64,000 nt of DNA from Endozoicomonas sp965232255 (GTDB taxonomy: Bacteria; Pseudomonadota; Gammaproteobacteria; Pseudomonadales; Endozoicomonadaceae). The DNA lies in NCBI GenBank assembly GCA_965232255.1, contig OZ246962.1, forward strand, positions 2,604,001 to 2,668,000, given 5' to 3'. A program made the position numbers and the translations under genes. Shown here piece after piece: positions 36,295-44,389 of the stretch (its first letter is position 1; every line of letters starts with the position of its first letter). A model generated the notes under the pieces. It worked only from the letters and a program-made list of their open reading frames with translations, made no database searches and was not told the origin of the DNA.

Positions 36295-37626
36295 TCAACA
36301 AACTCTCAACAAAGCTGCTTGAATGCGCTTTAACATGTCCCGAATCTCAGTCATCAACTTATCATCAGAGTTTGATTCTGGCTCCATCACGACTTCCGCC
36401 AATTTGACTCTCCGATCCTGAGTGCCGCCAAGCCGTTTACCAAAACACTCAGCAAAAGCCTCGGCCAAACGCTCATCTTTAAAACCACTTTTACGCAGGT
36501 AAAGCCGGAGCGATTTCGCATTTTTCCCGTCCCTGCGCTCATCAATCACTTGCAGATAGAAAGGCCATTTTTCACGTTCAGCGTTTTCGAACATCCGCCA
36601 TTCCAAACAAAAAATATCCAGATAGGTTGTGCTACCAGGATACATAGCAAACTCATACTGGTTGGGGTGGGACTGATCAAATGACTCTTTAATCCATTGC
36701 AAACGGTGGTATTGAGTCAGTGACGCTAGTAACGATTCATTTTTTATCAAAAACTGATGAAGTTGTAGCACCTGATCTCGCTGCTTTGGGCGCAACCACT
36801 GCTGCCATTGGATAAAATCCGTATCATCCCATCCATAAGGATTGATGGGTTCGCCATCCTTATCATCCAGCTCAATCGAAGCAAGACCTTCAATCAATTC
36901 ACTGTGGTCACTGGCCATTGACGTAATAAAAGAGCACGCTGGTTTAAATGAAGCATCCCGCTCATAACTCCCGGAAAGATGTATATATAAGTCTTTCAGT
37001 ATCCAGCGAGAGGATTCCTGAAGGGATTCGCTATCGATAATTTTTTCCAGAGCATCAATCAACCACTGATGACTGACAATCGCCCACTTTTCACGTTCGG
37101 CGGATTGCAGATTCTCCCTGGCCAGCCCTTCATATCCATCCATCAATATGCGTACCAGACGGAAATCCGTATTGCCTTCAAGTGGTGACTCGACCCATCG
37201 GGAATAGGCCGATAGCTGATCACTCTGCTCCTTGGTACCGTACTTATGCTCTATTACGATGATCAGCTTACTGGTCAGATCTGTCGCTAAAATATCAATC
37301 CGACGTTTTTTGTCCTTTACTGAGGTTGAATGCTCGATCTTGACATTGAGATTATTTAGTGCAAGTTGTTCAACGTCCATAAGGCATAACGGACGACACT
37401 CGCCGCTATTGACTACGGCATCCCTGAGCAAAGCCTTGATGAAGTAATCACCCAATCCATGCCCTTCTCTCGGATTCAGTAACCAGGCAATAACTTTTGA
37501 TAGTGCAGTCTCGCCCGGGTCAATGACATCAAAAATCTGACGAAGCTGGTTATACATGACTGCCTGAGGATAACGCGGGTCAGCTATAAACCCTTCAACG
37601 AGTTTAATGGCTCTCTGAATATCCAT
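36295..37626 (-). CDS. PD-(D/E)XK nuclease-superfamily protein
   Basis: 443 residues. The N-terminal half matches the PDDEXK_4 type: SKVIAWLLNPREGHGLGDYF, then the catalytic core KRRIDILATD (Asp) and IIVIEHKYGTKEQSDQLSAY (E-x-K). The C-terminal half is a poorly known helical region. Such stand-alone genes are common in genomic islands and may serve in defence or DNA processing; no partner gene is seen here. It lies between the two 50-bp repeats of the island. Confidence 0.8.
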   Translation of the reverse strand: MDIQRAIKLVEGFIADPRYPQAVMYNQLRQIFDVIDPGETALSKVIAWLLNPREGHGLGDYFIKALLRDAVVNSGECRPLCLMDVEQLALNNLNVKIEHSTSVKDKKRRIDILATDLTSKLIIVIEHKYGTKEQSDQLSAYSRWVESPLEGNTDFRLVRILMDGYEGLARENLQSAEREKWAIVSHQWLIDALEKIIDSESLQESSRWILKDLYIHLSGSYERDASFKPACSFITSMASDHSELIEGLASIELDDKDGEPINPYGWDDTDFIQWQQWLRPKQRDQVLQLHQFLIKNESLLASLTQYHRLQWIKESFDQSHPNQYEFAMYPGSTTYLDIFCLEWRMFENAEREKWPFYLQVIDERRDGKNAKSLRLYLRKSGFKDERLAEAFAECFGKRLGGTQDRRVKLAEVVMEPESNSDDKLMTEIRDMLKRIQAALLRVC

Positions 37627-37740
37627 ACTGCTTTAACTCTTAATACATTGAAAACTCCGATATTGTATCGGAGGCGAAAACTGATATTTTGTGTAATATC
37701 ATTTTTCAAGGCCATACGCTACCTGAAGTTGTGCAGTAAG

Positions 37741-37790
37741 CTAGAGACTGTTGAGGTTTTTTGGAGACTGGAAGAAGGCTTACAGATTCG
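37741..37790 (+). repeat. 50-bp dispersed repeat, copy 2
   Basis: TAGAGACTGTTGAGG-TTTTTTGGAGACTGGAAGAAGG-CTTACAGATTCG, the direct-orientation partner of 34095-34146. Confidence 0.6.
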
Positions 37791-37913
37791 CAGCAATTCC
37801 CGCTCACTTGATTGTGATCAGTAAAAGCAAAAGCTACATAGACGTTAATACATGCGGAAATCGCGGACTTTTGTCTACACTAATCGGCTCCAAATGGCCA
37901 TTGTGGCTTCGTC

Positions 37914-38105
37914 ATGGCAGCACCTAATCGCAAAACAGTTGTCGAAAAACTGATCAACATCGTTTCCAAAGAAGCTGCAAAAATCCCGGACTTTTGCAAA
38001 AGAATCGGTTCGGACTCGATCTCGCTTCACGATGCCATCATGAGCGGCGTTGCCGTCATGCACTTGAAAAAGCCGTTGTTGCTCCATTACTGGCTGACTA
38101 ATTAG
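37914..38105 (+). pseudogene. Transposase N-terminal fragment
   Basis: 63 codons: KTVVEKLINIVSKEAAKIPD, then SISLHDAIMSGVAVMHLKKPLLL, then stop. The DAIMSGVAVxxLKxPSLL pattern resembles the start of a group of long transposases (ISNCY-like). The remaining roughly 400 codons are missing. Family assignment is from memory. Confidence 0.4.
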
Positions 38106-38345
38106 TCAGGTTTTGTTCGGCCTTGAAAAACAGTTGGCGCAATGATCTGCTCACTGGATAGGTATTGCGTGTTCAGCGGGAATTGCTGATATTGTGTGAT
38201 TCCAGGCAGGATGTCCTATTGGAAGTGCCCAAAGCATATATCCAGAAACAGAAAGGACTGGAGAAATAGTAGACATCTATTTATGTTATGCTCTTCGGGT
38301 ATGGTCGGCCTGTTATCCCTCTCTACTCAAGCGCTTTACGCTATG

Positions 38346-38577
38346 GCTGGAGATGGATAGGGGACAATCTGTGAAGGGTTGCGTCTTTTCCATCTCCACG
38401 AATCTTTGCTACTATGCCAAAGCTGACTTGCTGGGACACAGCAGATTCGTAAAGGGTTCCCCTACAGAAAGTCCTGTCAGCGCAGGTTCTGTAGCGAGAG
38501 GTGTTGATAATATTCAACATGGGTCGAACGAAGCCTCCATCCATAACCGTCAGGTTTGGTGGTGAGAGTATGTCACT
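38346..38577 (+). repeat. Dispersed repeat copy B, probable IS200/IS605-type right end
   Basis: Partner of 11936-12176, with the same final hairpin (CCTCCATCCATAACC-GTCA-GGTTTGGTGGTGAGAG) and TATGTCAC end. Its frame still reads YAKADLLGHSRFVKGSPTESPVSAGSVARG. It ends at the base before the ATG of the next gene, so that gene's leader and promoter are repeat-derived. Confidence 0.6.
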
Positions 38578-39339
38578 ATGAAAATGTCGAGCTTTTTCCG
38601 AGTGCTATTTTGCTGTTCCCGTCGTCAGGATGACGATAATGCCAGTGCTTTAGATGTCCAGCAGGCGGCCGGTCAGCCACCTCTGGCCAGCACGACCACG
38701 GGAGTTGATAACGCAGCTGGTCCTTCTCCCGGAAACCCGGATGGCGATGGGCTGTCCGCACCAACCATTTTGACGAGCGGTCGCATGCGCGCTGGAAGCA
38801 GTGTATCCAGTGGTCATTCAACGTCATCGGATCATGGTAGTGGAGCTGCTGGGGGCTCTCCTGTCGATCATGAGGGTAATCAATCACTAAAACCTGTCAA
38901 GGGTATTCTAAAGCACCAAACCGGAAAATCGTCAGAGTCGAAGAAAGTAACTTTCGCCAGGTTGGATGAATATCGTCTTTATCAGCCAGGGCAAGAGGAG
39001 CCATTACTACCGACAGCGAAACAGAGATATAAAGGTAAAGATAAGCCTGGCAGTGATTCAGAAGAAGAACCGTTTTCTGATCCCGAAACGCAAACAAATA
39101 CGGAATACAACAAAAGCATAGGCAGGGAAAATCGAGAAAACCAAGGCCAGGTGCCGACTGAACTCTCAGCTAATACCAATGGATTCCGACGTCTACAAAA
39201 CATTTACCTCGCGGCGCGACCGCCAACATTACGACAGCCGGAGCAAGCTTCAGGCGTGTCCGAATCTCCAACTCAGTCAGACGAGTCGTCGTCCTCACCG
39301 AGTCCCACTCCTGCGTCTGAAGATAAGACCTCCTTATAG
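38578..39339 (+). CDS. Low-complexity protein with tandem PP1-docking motifs (candidate effector)
   Basis: 253 residues, mostly polar and probably disordered; no catalytic domain. Residues 6-13 are FFRVLFCC followed by SRR, a possible S-acylation/membrane-anchor site in a host cell. Residues 105-126 contain K-G-I-L-K (109-112 GILK) and, ten residues later, K-K-V-T-F (122-126). In eukaryotic phosphatase-1 regulators the SILK motif ([GS]IL[RK]) lies N-terminal to RVxF ([RK]-x-V-x-F); inhibitor-2 uses KGILK. The C-terminal half is acidic and Ser/Pro-rich. The start ATG directly abuts repeat copy B. The protein has no known family that I recognise; the host PP1 role is inference. Confidence 0.55.
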   Translation: MKMSSFFRVLFCCSRRQDDDNASALDVQQAAGQPPLASTTTGVDNAAGPSPGNPDGDGLSAPTILTSGRMRAGSSVSSGHSTSSDHGSGAAGGSPVDHEGNQSLKPVKGILKHQTGKSSESKKVTFARLDEYRLYQPGQEEPLLPTAKQRYKGKDKPGSDSEEEPFSDPETQTNTEYNKSIGRENRENQGQVPTELSANTNGFRRLQNIYLAARPPTLRQPEQASGVSESPTQSDESSSSPSPTPASEDKTSL

Positions 39340-39385
39340 ATAGTCTCGATAGTCTGGGATCTATCGCAACATAATAACCATATAA

Positions 39386-39411
39386 CCATCGTCGTTTTTT
39401 GCCGACGATGG
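39386..39411 (+). terminator. Hairpin after the PP1-motif gene
   Basis: Perfect CCATCGTCG/CGACGATGG stem around TTTTTTGC, 47 bp past the stop. No T-run follows, so it may act as a terminator or mark the right end of the island. Confidence 0.45.
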
Positions 39412-39566
39412 CCTGATCGTTAACGGTTGGGTTTTATTGCAATGGTTAATCGTCAGGGCGGTAACAGTTACGTCATTTACTGGCTGTAGCGCCGCCTTTT
39501 AATAGATAAGTAGCAAAACAAGGCAGCGTTTACGTAATTAAAAGGTGCTATCAGACGGCTTTTCTT

Positions 39567-39572
39567 TATAAT
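39567..39572 (+). promoter_or_regulatory. Probable -10 box for skp
   Basis: Consensus TATAAT 31 bp before the skp start. There is no good -35 at 16-18 bp spacing. It would give skp-lpx its own promoter now that bamA is far away. Confidence 0.4.
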
Positions 39573-39603
39573 GTGCTTTTTTTCCACCCTCAGGAGAGTT
39601 GTC

Positions 39604-40104
39604 TTGAAACCGATTGTATTGGCATTTGCTGCTTTTGTTATGCTGACACCTTTGGCTCACGCCGCTGGCGATGTTGGTGTGCTTGATACTGTTATGGTGT
39701 TGGCCGAGTCCAATGCCGGGAAGCAGTACGCCAAGAAGTCTGAAGCCCGTTTCAAACCACAGTTACAGGCTCTGCAGAAATTGGAAGGTGAAGTGCGCGC
39801 CATGCAGGAAAAACTGCAAAAAGACGGCCCAACCCTGAGCGCTGACCAGCTGAAAAGCCGACAGCTGGAACTGCAACGCAAGTATGAAGACTGGCAGATG
39901 AAAGCGGGTCAGTACCAGACAGAGCGTGCTGAAGCTGATAATGCCGAGCGAGAAAAGCTGCGTCCGAAACTGAAATCGGCCGTTGATAAAGTGGTTGCTG
40001 AGATGAAACTGGAATTGGTACTTGATCGTCAAATGGCTATTTACGCCAGTCCAGGAATCGATATCACCCGCAAGGTCATTGAACGTCTTAACCAGGCTAA
40101 GTAA
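39604..40104 (+). CDS. skp: Periplasmic chaperone Skp/OmpH
   Basis: Carries unfolded outer-membrane proteins across the periplasm to BamA. About 166 residues. I choose the TTG at 39604 because AGGAG lies 7 bases upstream; the ATG at 39571 overlaps a TATAAT box. The signal peptide begins KPIVLAFAAFVML and ends AHA. A long coiled-coil region at 45-120 (QALQKLEGEVRAMQEKLQ) forms the tentacles of the trimer. lpxD follows 6 bp downstream. The island separates it from bamA. Confidence 0.93.
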   Translation: MKPIVLAFAAFVMLTPLAHAAGDVGVLDTVMVLAESNAGKQYAKKSEARFKPQLQALQKLEGEVRAMQEKLQKDGPTLSADQLKSRQLELQRKYEDWQMKAGQYQTERAEADNAEREKLRPKLKSAVDKVVAEMKLELVLDRQMAIYASPGIDITRKVIERLNQAK

Positions 40105-40110
40105 TTTGCC

Positions 40111-41124
40111 ATGACTGCCCAGTACACGTTGTCCGAGTTAGCGCAAAAGTGTGGAGCCCAGGTACAGGGTGATCCTGACAAACGGGTTTCCGGTCTTAAC
40201 ACGCTGCAGAACGCCCAGAGCCATGAGTTGAGTTTTCTGGCCAATCCGGCCTATGCTCGTTACCTGGCCACTACCAGTGCTGGGGCGGTCATTCTCAGCC
40301 CGGAAGCGGCCGGGTCGTTTACGGGCAACGCGCTGGTGCTTGCTAATCCCTACCTTGGCTATGCCCAACTGTCGTCCTGCTTTGCCACGGACCGTGGTGC
40401 CAATGTGGGCATTCATCCCAGTGCGGTGGTGGATGCCTCGGCGTTCATCGATCCATCAGCGGCCATTGGTGCCAATGTAGTGATTGAAGCGGGTGTGAGC
40501 ATCGCCGCCAATGTACGCATAGATGCCGGCACTGTGGTCGGCCACGATTCAGTTCTTGGCGTCGGTGTTCATCTGCACCGTAATGTTACGGTTTGCCACG
40601 GTGTAACCATCGGTGCGCGCTCCATTATCCACTGCGGTGCAGTGATTGGCAGTGACGGTTTTGGCAATGCCCATGCCGATGGCCGCTGGCACAAGATCGC
40701 CCAGATCGGTGGCGTGGTCATTGGCTGCGATGTGGAGATTGGGACTAATACATGCATTGATCGTGGTGCGCTTGGCAATACCGAAATACACGACGGAGTG
40801 CGTTTGGACAATCTGATTCAGATTGCCCACAACGTCATTATTGGCGAAAATACCGCCATCGCTTCTGGAGTTGGTATTTCTGGTAGTACAAAAATTGGTA
40901 AAAATTGTACTATTGCCGGCGCGGCCGGTTTTGCCGGTCATCTGACCATTGCTGATGGTACGTTCATCAGCGGTATGGCTATGATTACGCGCTCCATCCC
41001 CAAGGCCGGTTCCTATTCTTCGGGCACAGGTTTTATGGAGAGCCGTGAGTGGCGTAAGAATGTGGTTCGCTTCCGACAGCTGGATGACTTGGCGCGGCGC
41101 GTTAAAAAACTTGAGCAGCAGTGA
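40111..41124 (+). CDS. lpxD: UDP-3-O-(3-hydroxyacyl)glucosamine N-acyltransferase
   Basis: Third committed step of lipid A synthesis. 337 residues. The N-terminal uridine-binding domain is followed by a left-handed beta-helix of hexapeptide repeats (IGANVVIEAGVSIAANVRI). The catalytic His is in LIQIAHNVIIGENTAIA. A C-terminal helical tail (RVKKLEQQ) is normal. It starts 6 bp after skp. Confidence 0.98.
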   Translation: MTAQYTLSELAQKCGAQVQGDPDKRVSGLNTLQNAQSHELSFLANPAYARYLATTSAGAVILSPEAAGSFTGNALVLANPYLGYAQLSSCFATDRGANVGIHPSAVVDASAFIDPSAAIGANVVIEAGVSIAANVRIDAGTVVGHDSVLGVGVHLHRNVTVCHGVTIGARSIIHCGAVIGSDGFGNAHADGRWHKIAQIGGVVIGCDVEIGTNTCIDRGALGNTEIHDGVRLDNLIQIAHNVIIGENTAIASGVGISGSTKIGKNCTIAGAAGFAGHLTIADGTFISGMAMITRSIPKAGSYSSGTGFMESREWRKNVVRFRQLDDLARRVKKLEQQ

Positions 41125-41125
41125 T

Positions 41126-41165
41126 CTTTGTTTCAGGCAGGGTGCAAGCCCTGCCCACAACAAAG
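41126..41165 (+). promoter_or_regulatory. Intergenic hairpin between lpxD and fabZ
   Basis: Two-part stem just after the lpxD stop: CTTTGTT with AACAAAG outside, and GGCAGGG with CCCTGCC inside. There is no T-run. It may stabilise the upstream mRNA end or attenuate transcription into fabZ-lpxA-lpxB. Confidence 0.4.
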
Positions 41166-41260
41166 TTCATTGAGAGTAGCCATTGTAGTTTCAGCATTGC
41201 AGAAAAAGGCTGGTTTTCCAGCTTTATTCGCATGCGTCTTGATTTTTGAGTTTATGGTTA

Positions 41261-41701
41261 ATGAGAAGAATAGAGGCAATTAAGGAGATCCTGCCCCACC
41301 GTTATCCCTTTTTGCTGGTGGACCGGGTTCTTCATGTTGACATCGAAAGTGGTAGCATCGAATGCCTCAAAAATGTATCGAGTAACGAGCCATATTTTAA
41401 CGGGCACTTTCCCCAGCATCCGGTGATGCCAGGCGTATTGATTATCGAAGCCGTAGCCCAGGCTGCCGGTATTCTCTGTTATCACATTCGTAAAACGCAA
41501 GGCGATACGATGTATTATTTTGCCGGTGCCGATAAGGTTCGCTTTCGGGCACCGGTAGTGCCCGGTGACCAACTGATTCTACGAGCAAAAGTGCTGGCCC
41601 TGAAACGGGAAATCTGGAAATTTGCCTGTGAGGCAACGGTTGATGGTAATATTGTCTGCTGTGCAGAAGTCACATGCGCAAGAAAGGAAATTAAGTCTTG
41701 A
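41261..41701 (+). CDS. fabZ: 3-hydroxyacyl-[acyl-carrier-protein] dehydratase FabZ
   Basis: Dehydration step of type II fatty acid synthesis; its substrate pool is shared with LpxA and LpxD. 146 residues from the ATG at 41261 (MRRIEAIKEILPHRYPFLLVDR); a TTG at 41246 is an alternative. The hot-dog active site is intact: FNGHFPQHPVMPGVLIIEA (His and Glu). The stop overlaps the lpxA start. Confidence 0.98.
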   Translation: MRRIEAIKEILPHRYPFLLVDRVLHVDIESGSIECLKNVSSNEPYFNGHFPQHPVMPGVLIIEAVAQAAGILCYHIRKTQGDTMYYFAGADKVRFRAPVVPGDQLILRAKVLALKREIWKFACEATVDGNIVCCAEVTCARKEIKS

Positions 41702-42573
41702 ACGACACACTACCCCTTACCCATGATGCCGATGCTGTTAAGGCAGATAACCGCCCGCTGAGCGCTGCCAGCTCCGCGGACATTCACCCAACCGCCAGTG
41801 TTCACCCTGCGGCAATTGTTGAACCCGGAGCCACCATCGGTGCTGGTGTTTCTGTTGGCCCATGGACCTTTATCGGTGCTGGCGTGGAGGTGGGGGCCGG
41901 TACGCGCATTCACTCCCATGTGGTGTTAAAAGGCCCAACGGTCATCGGCAAGAACAACATCATTTACCAATTTGCCAGCGTGGGCGAAGCGTGTCAGGAC
42001 AAAAAGTACACTGGCGAGCCCACGCGTCTGGTGATTGGTGATAACAATATCATCCGCGAATGCTGCACCATTCATCGTGGCACTGCCCAGGATAAATGGT
42101 TGACTTCCATTGGCAACAATAATCTGCTGATGGCTTATGTGCACATCGCCCACGACTGCGTTATTGGCAATGACTGTATTTTTGCCAATAGCACCGCCTT
42201 GGCCGGGCATGTGATAGTAGACGACGGTGCTATTATGGGTGGCTACACTGCGGTGCACCAGTTTTGCCGCATCGGCGCCTACAGTATGACCGCCGGTCAG
42301 ACCGGCTTGTTCAAGGATTTGCCGGCGTTTACCATGGCCAGCGGCAATCCGGCCAAAACCCACGGCATGAACGTTGAAGGGATGCGCCGACGCGGCTACA
42401 GCCAGGAATTAATTGGTCGGCTGAAAGAGTGCTACAAAATCATCTACCGTCGGGGGCTGCGTATGCAAGACGCTATTGAACAACTGCAAAGTATGCAGAG
42501 TAGGGATCCGGAACCAGAGGTTCAGTTATTGATCGATTCTTTGTTGGCGTCAACTCGTGGTATTACGCGGTGA
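41698..42573 (+). CDS. lpxA: UDP-N-acetylglucosamine O-acyltransferase
   Basis: First step of lipid A synthesis. 291 residues from a TTG that overlaps the fabZ stop, with AAGGAA 9 bases upstream. About 28 unconserved residues precede the beta-helix (compare 262 residues in E. coli). Hexapeptide repeats begin IHPTASVHPAAIVEPGA. The catalytic His is in AYVHIAHDCVIG. The C-terminal helical domain (NVEGMRRRGYS) is normal. Confidence 0.97.
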   Translation: MNDTLPLTHDADAVKADNRPLSAASSADIHPTASVHPAAIVEPGATIGAGVSVGPWTFIGAGVEVGAGTRIHSHVVLKGPTVIGKNNIIYQFASVGEACQDKKYTGEPTRLVIGDNNIIRECCTIHRGTAQDKWLTSIGNNNLLMAYVHIAHDCVIGNDCIFANSTALAGHVIVDDGAIMGGYTAVHQFCRIGAYSMTAGQTGLFKDLPAFTMASGNPAKTHGMNVEGMRRRGYSQELIGRLKECYKIIYRRGLRMQDAIEQLQSMQSRDPEPEVQLLIDSLLASTRGITR

Positions 42574-43790
42574 GCCAGGGTGATGATAACGCTATTGACG
42601 CCACTGCATCCCCAGAGCAAAACGGTCAAAAAAACAACGACAGACGCCCATTATCAATAGCCATGGTGGCCGGTGAAGCATCCGGCGACATTCTTGGTGC
42701 CGGCCTCGTTCGTGAGATCAGACAACACTATCCAGATGCTCACTGCTATGGCATTGGTGGACCATTGATGTGTGCCGAAGGCTTTGACAGCCTGTTTCCC
42801 ATGGAGCGGCTGTCAGTAATGGGGCTGGTAGAGGTACTTGAGCGTCTGCGGGAACTGCTGGGTATTCGCAAACAATTACGCAGTCATTTGCTTGCCGAAC
42901 GACCGGATGTTTTTATCGGAATCGATGCGCCCGATTTCAACCTGGCGCTGGAGCGTAGCCTGAAAACCAGCGGAATACCTACCGTCCATTACGTCAGCCC
43001 GCAAGTCTGGGCCTGGCGAGAAGGCCGATTGAAAAAGATTCGTCACGGCGTCGACCACATGCTGGCATTGCTGCCCTTTGAGGAAGACTACTACCGTGCT
43101 CACGATGTACCAGTGACGTTTGTTGGTCACCCACTGGCGGACCAGATTGCCATGGAGCCTGACCAGGAGGCGGCACAGGCACAGCTGGGTATTACCGGTC
43201 CGGGGCCAGTGATTGGATTGCTGCCCGGCAGTCGTAAGACGGAAATTGCCCGAATGGGACAACTGTTTCTGGATACGGCCCGTTTGCTGAGAAAAGAATT
43301 TCCTGATGCCCGTTTTCTGATTCCCTGCGTCAATGAGCAGCGCAAAAAGCAGCTGTTGCCCATTCTCAGCGAGTATCCCGACCTGGATGTGACCGTTTAC
43401 GATGGCCAGGCGCAGCCGGTTATGGCCGCATCTGATGCCATTTTGGTGACATCGGGCACAGCAGTTCTTGAAGCTGCGCTGCACAAAAAGCCCGTGGTGG
43501 TCAGTTACAAGGCATCCCCTATTTCTTTCGCCATTGCCCGTCGTCTGGTCAAGGTGAAGTACGTGGCACTGCCCAACTTGCTGGCTGATCAGGCATTGGT
43601 GCCGGAAATACTGCAAGATGATGCGACGCCGGAAAGCTTATTTCAGGCCATGAAAAAAGCCCTGACTGATCGCCCGTACTGCGAAGCTTTGCAGCAGTCA
43701 TTTACTGAGATTCACCACCAATTGAAACGCGATGCCAGCAAGCTGGCTTTTGCGGCAGTGATGTCGGTTGTTGCCCGGGATGGCCTGTGA
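42570..43790 (+). CDS. lpxB: Lipid-A-disaccharide synthase
   Basis: Joins UDP-diacylglucosamine and lipid X. 406 residues from a GTG overlapping the end of lpxA by 4 bp. The first 30 residues are a polar extension; the GT19 fold then begins IAMVAGEASGDILGAGL. VSPQVWAWREGRLKKI and LPGSRKTEI are conserved. It is part of the coupled fabZ-lpxA-lpxB-rnhB series. Confidence 0.98.
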   Translation: MSQGDDNAIDATASPEQNGQKNNDRRPLSIAMVAGEASGDILGAGLVREIRQHYPDAHCYGIGGPLMCAEGFDSLFPMERLSVMGLVEVLERLRELLGIRKQLRSHLLAERPDVFIGIDAPDFNLALERSLKTSGIPTVHYVSPQVWAWREGRLKKIRHGVDHMLALLPFEEDYYRAHDVPVTFVGHPLADQIAMEPDQEAAQAQLGITGPGPVIGLLPGSRKTEIARMGQLFLDTARLLRKEFPDARFLIPCVNEQRKKQLLPILSEYPDLDVTVYDGQAQPVMAASDAILVTSGTAVLEAALHKKPVVVSYKASPISFAIARRLVKVKYVALPNLLADQALVPEILQDDATPESLFQAMKKALTDRPYCEALQQSFTEIHHQLKRDASKLAFAAVMSVVARDGL

Positions 43791-44389
43791 AGCAAGCGCA
43801 ATTTAACTGGCCGCATGCTGGAGTTGATCGGGTGGCCGGGATTGATGAGGTGGGACGCGGACCGTTGTGTGGACCGGTGATCGCTGCGGCAGTTATCCTC
43901 GATCCGGCTCGCCCGATTGTTGGTCTTAATGATTCGAAAAAGCTGACTGCCCGCCAGCGTGAAGTCTTGTTTGAGCTTATTTGTGATCAGGCTTTGGCCT
44001 GGTCATTGGGCCGTGCCGAAGTGGCAGAAATCGATGAGCTGAATATTCTGCACGCCACTATGCTGGCCATGCAGCGCGCTGTAACAGGCTTATCAATGCT
44101 GCCTGAGCTGGCTTATGTTGATGGCAATCGTTGCCCAAAGCTGCCGTGTCGAGCTGAGGCTGTCATCAAAGGCGATAGCAAAGTACCTGAAATTGCCGCT
44201 GCATCCATCATTGCCAAAGTGACCCGCGATCGGGAGATGGTGACTCTGGATCAACAGTGGCCTGGTTACGGCATTGCCGGGCATAAAGGATACCCCACCG
44301 CAGCTCATCTGGCAGCGTTAAAACGACTGGGACCCACACCAATTCACCGTCGTTCATTCAGGCCGGTCAGGTTATTGCTCACCGACTGA
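43787..44389 (+). CDS. rnhB: Ribonuclease HII
   Basis: Cuts RNA in RNA-DNA hybrids and at single ribonucleotides in DNA. 200 residues, GTG start overlapping the lpxB stop (GTGA). Active-site acids: AGIDEVGRGPLCGPV (Asp and Glu), YVDGN (Asp), and an Asp in the KVTRDREM segment. The G-R-G substrate-sensing motif is present. Confidence 0.98.
   Translation: MKQAQFNWPHAGVDRVAGIDEVGRGPLCGPVIAAAVILDPARPIVGLNDSKKLTARQREVLFELICDQALAWSLGRAEVAEIDELNILHATMLAMQRAVTGLSMLPELAYVDGNRCPKLPCRAEAVIKGDSKVPEIAAASIIAKVTRDREMVTLDQQWPGYGIAGHKGYPTAAHLAALKRLGPTPIHRRSFRPVRLLLTD

Larger units (their letters stand above)
37627..38577. other. Mobile-element graveyard within the island
   Basis: 951 bp with no intact gene. 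It contains copy 2 of the 50-bp repeat (37741-37790), a transposase N-terminal fragment (37914-38105), an unidentified open stretch ending in LLEVPKAYIQKQKGLEK near 38270, and repeat copy B (38346-38577) reaching the next start codon. Confidence 0.6.

Noticed and set aside
39571..39603. ATG at 39571 as the skp start
   Set aside because: It overlaps a TATAAT box and has no ribosome site; the TTG at 39604 has AGGAG at the right distance and gives a normal signal peptide.
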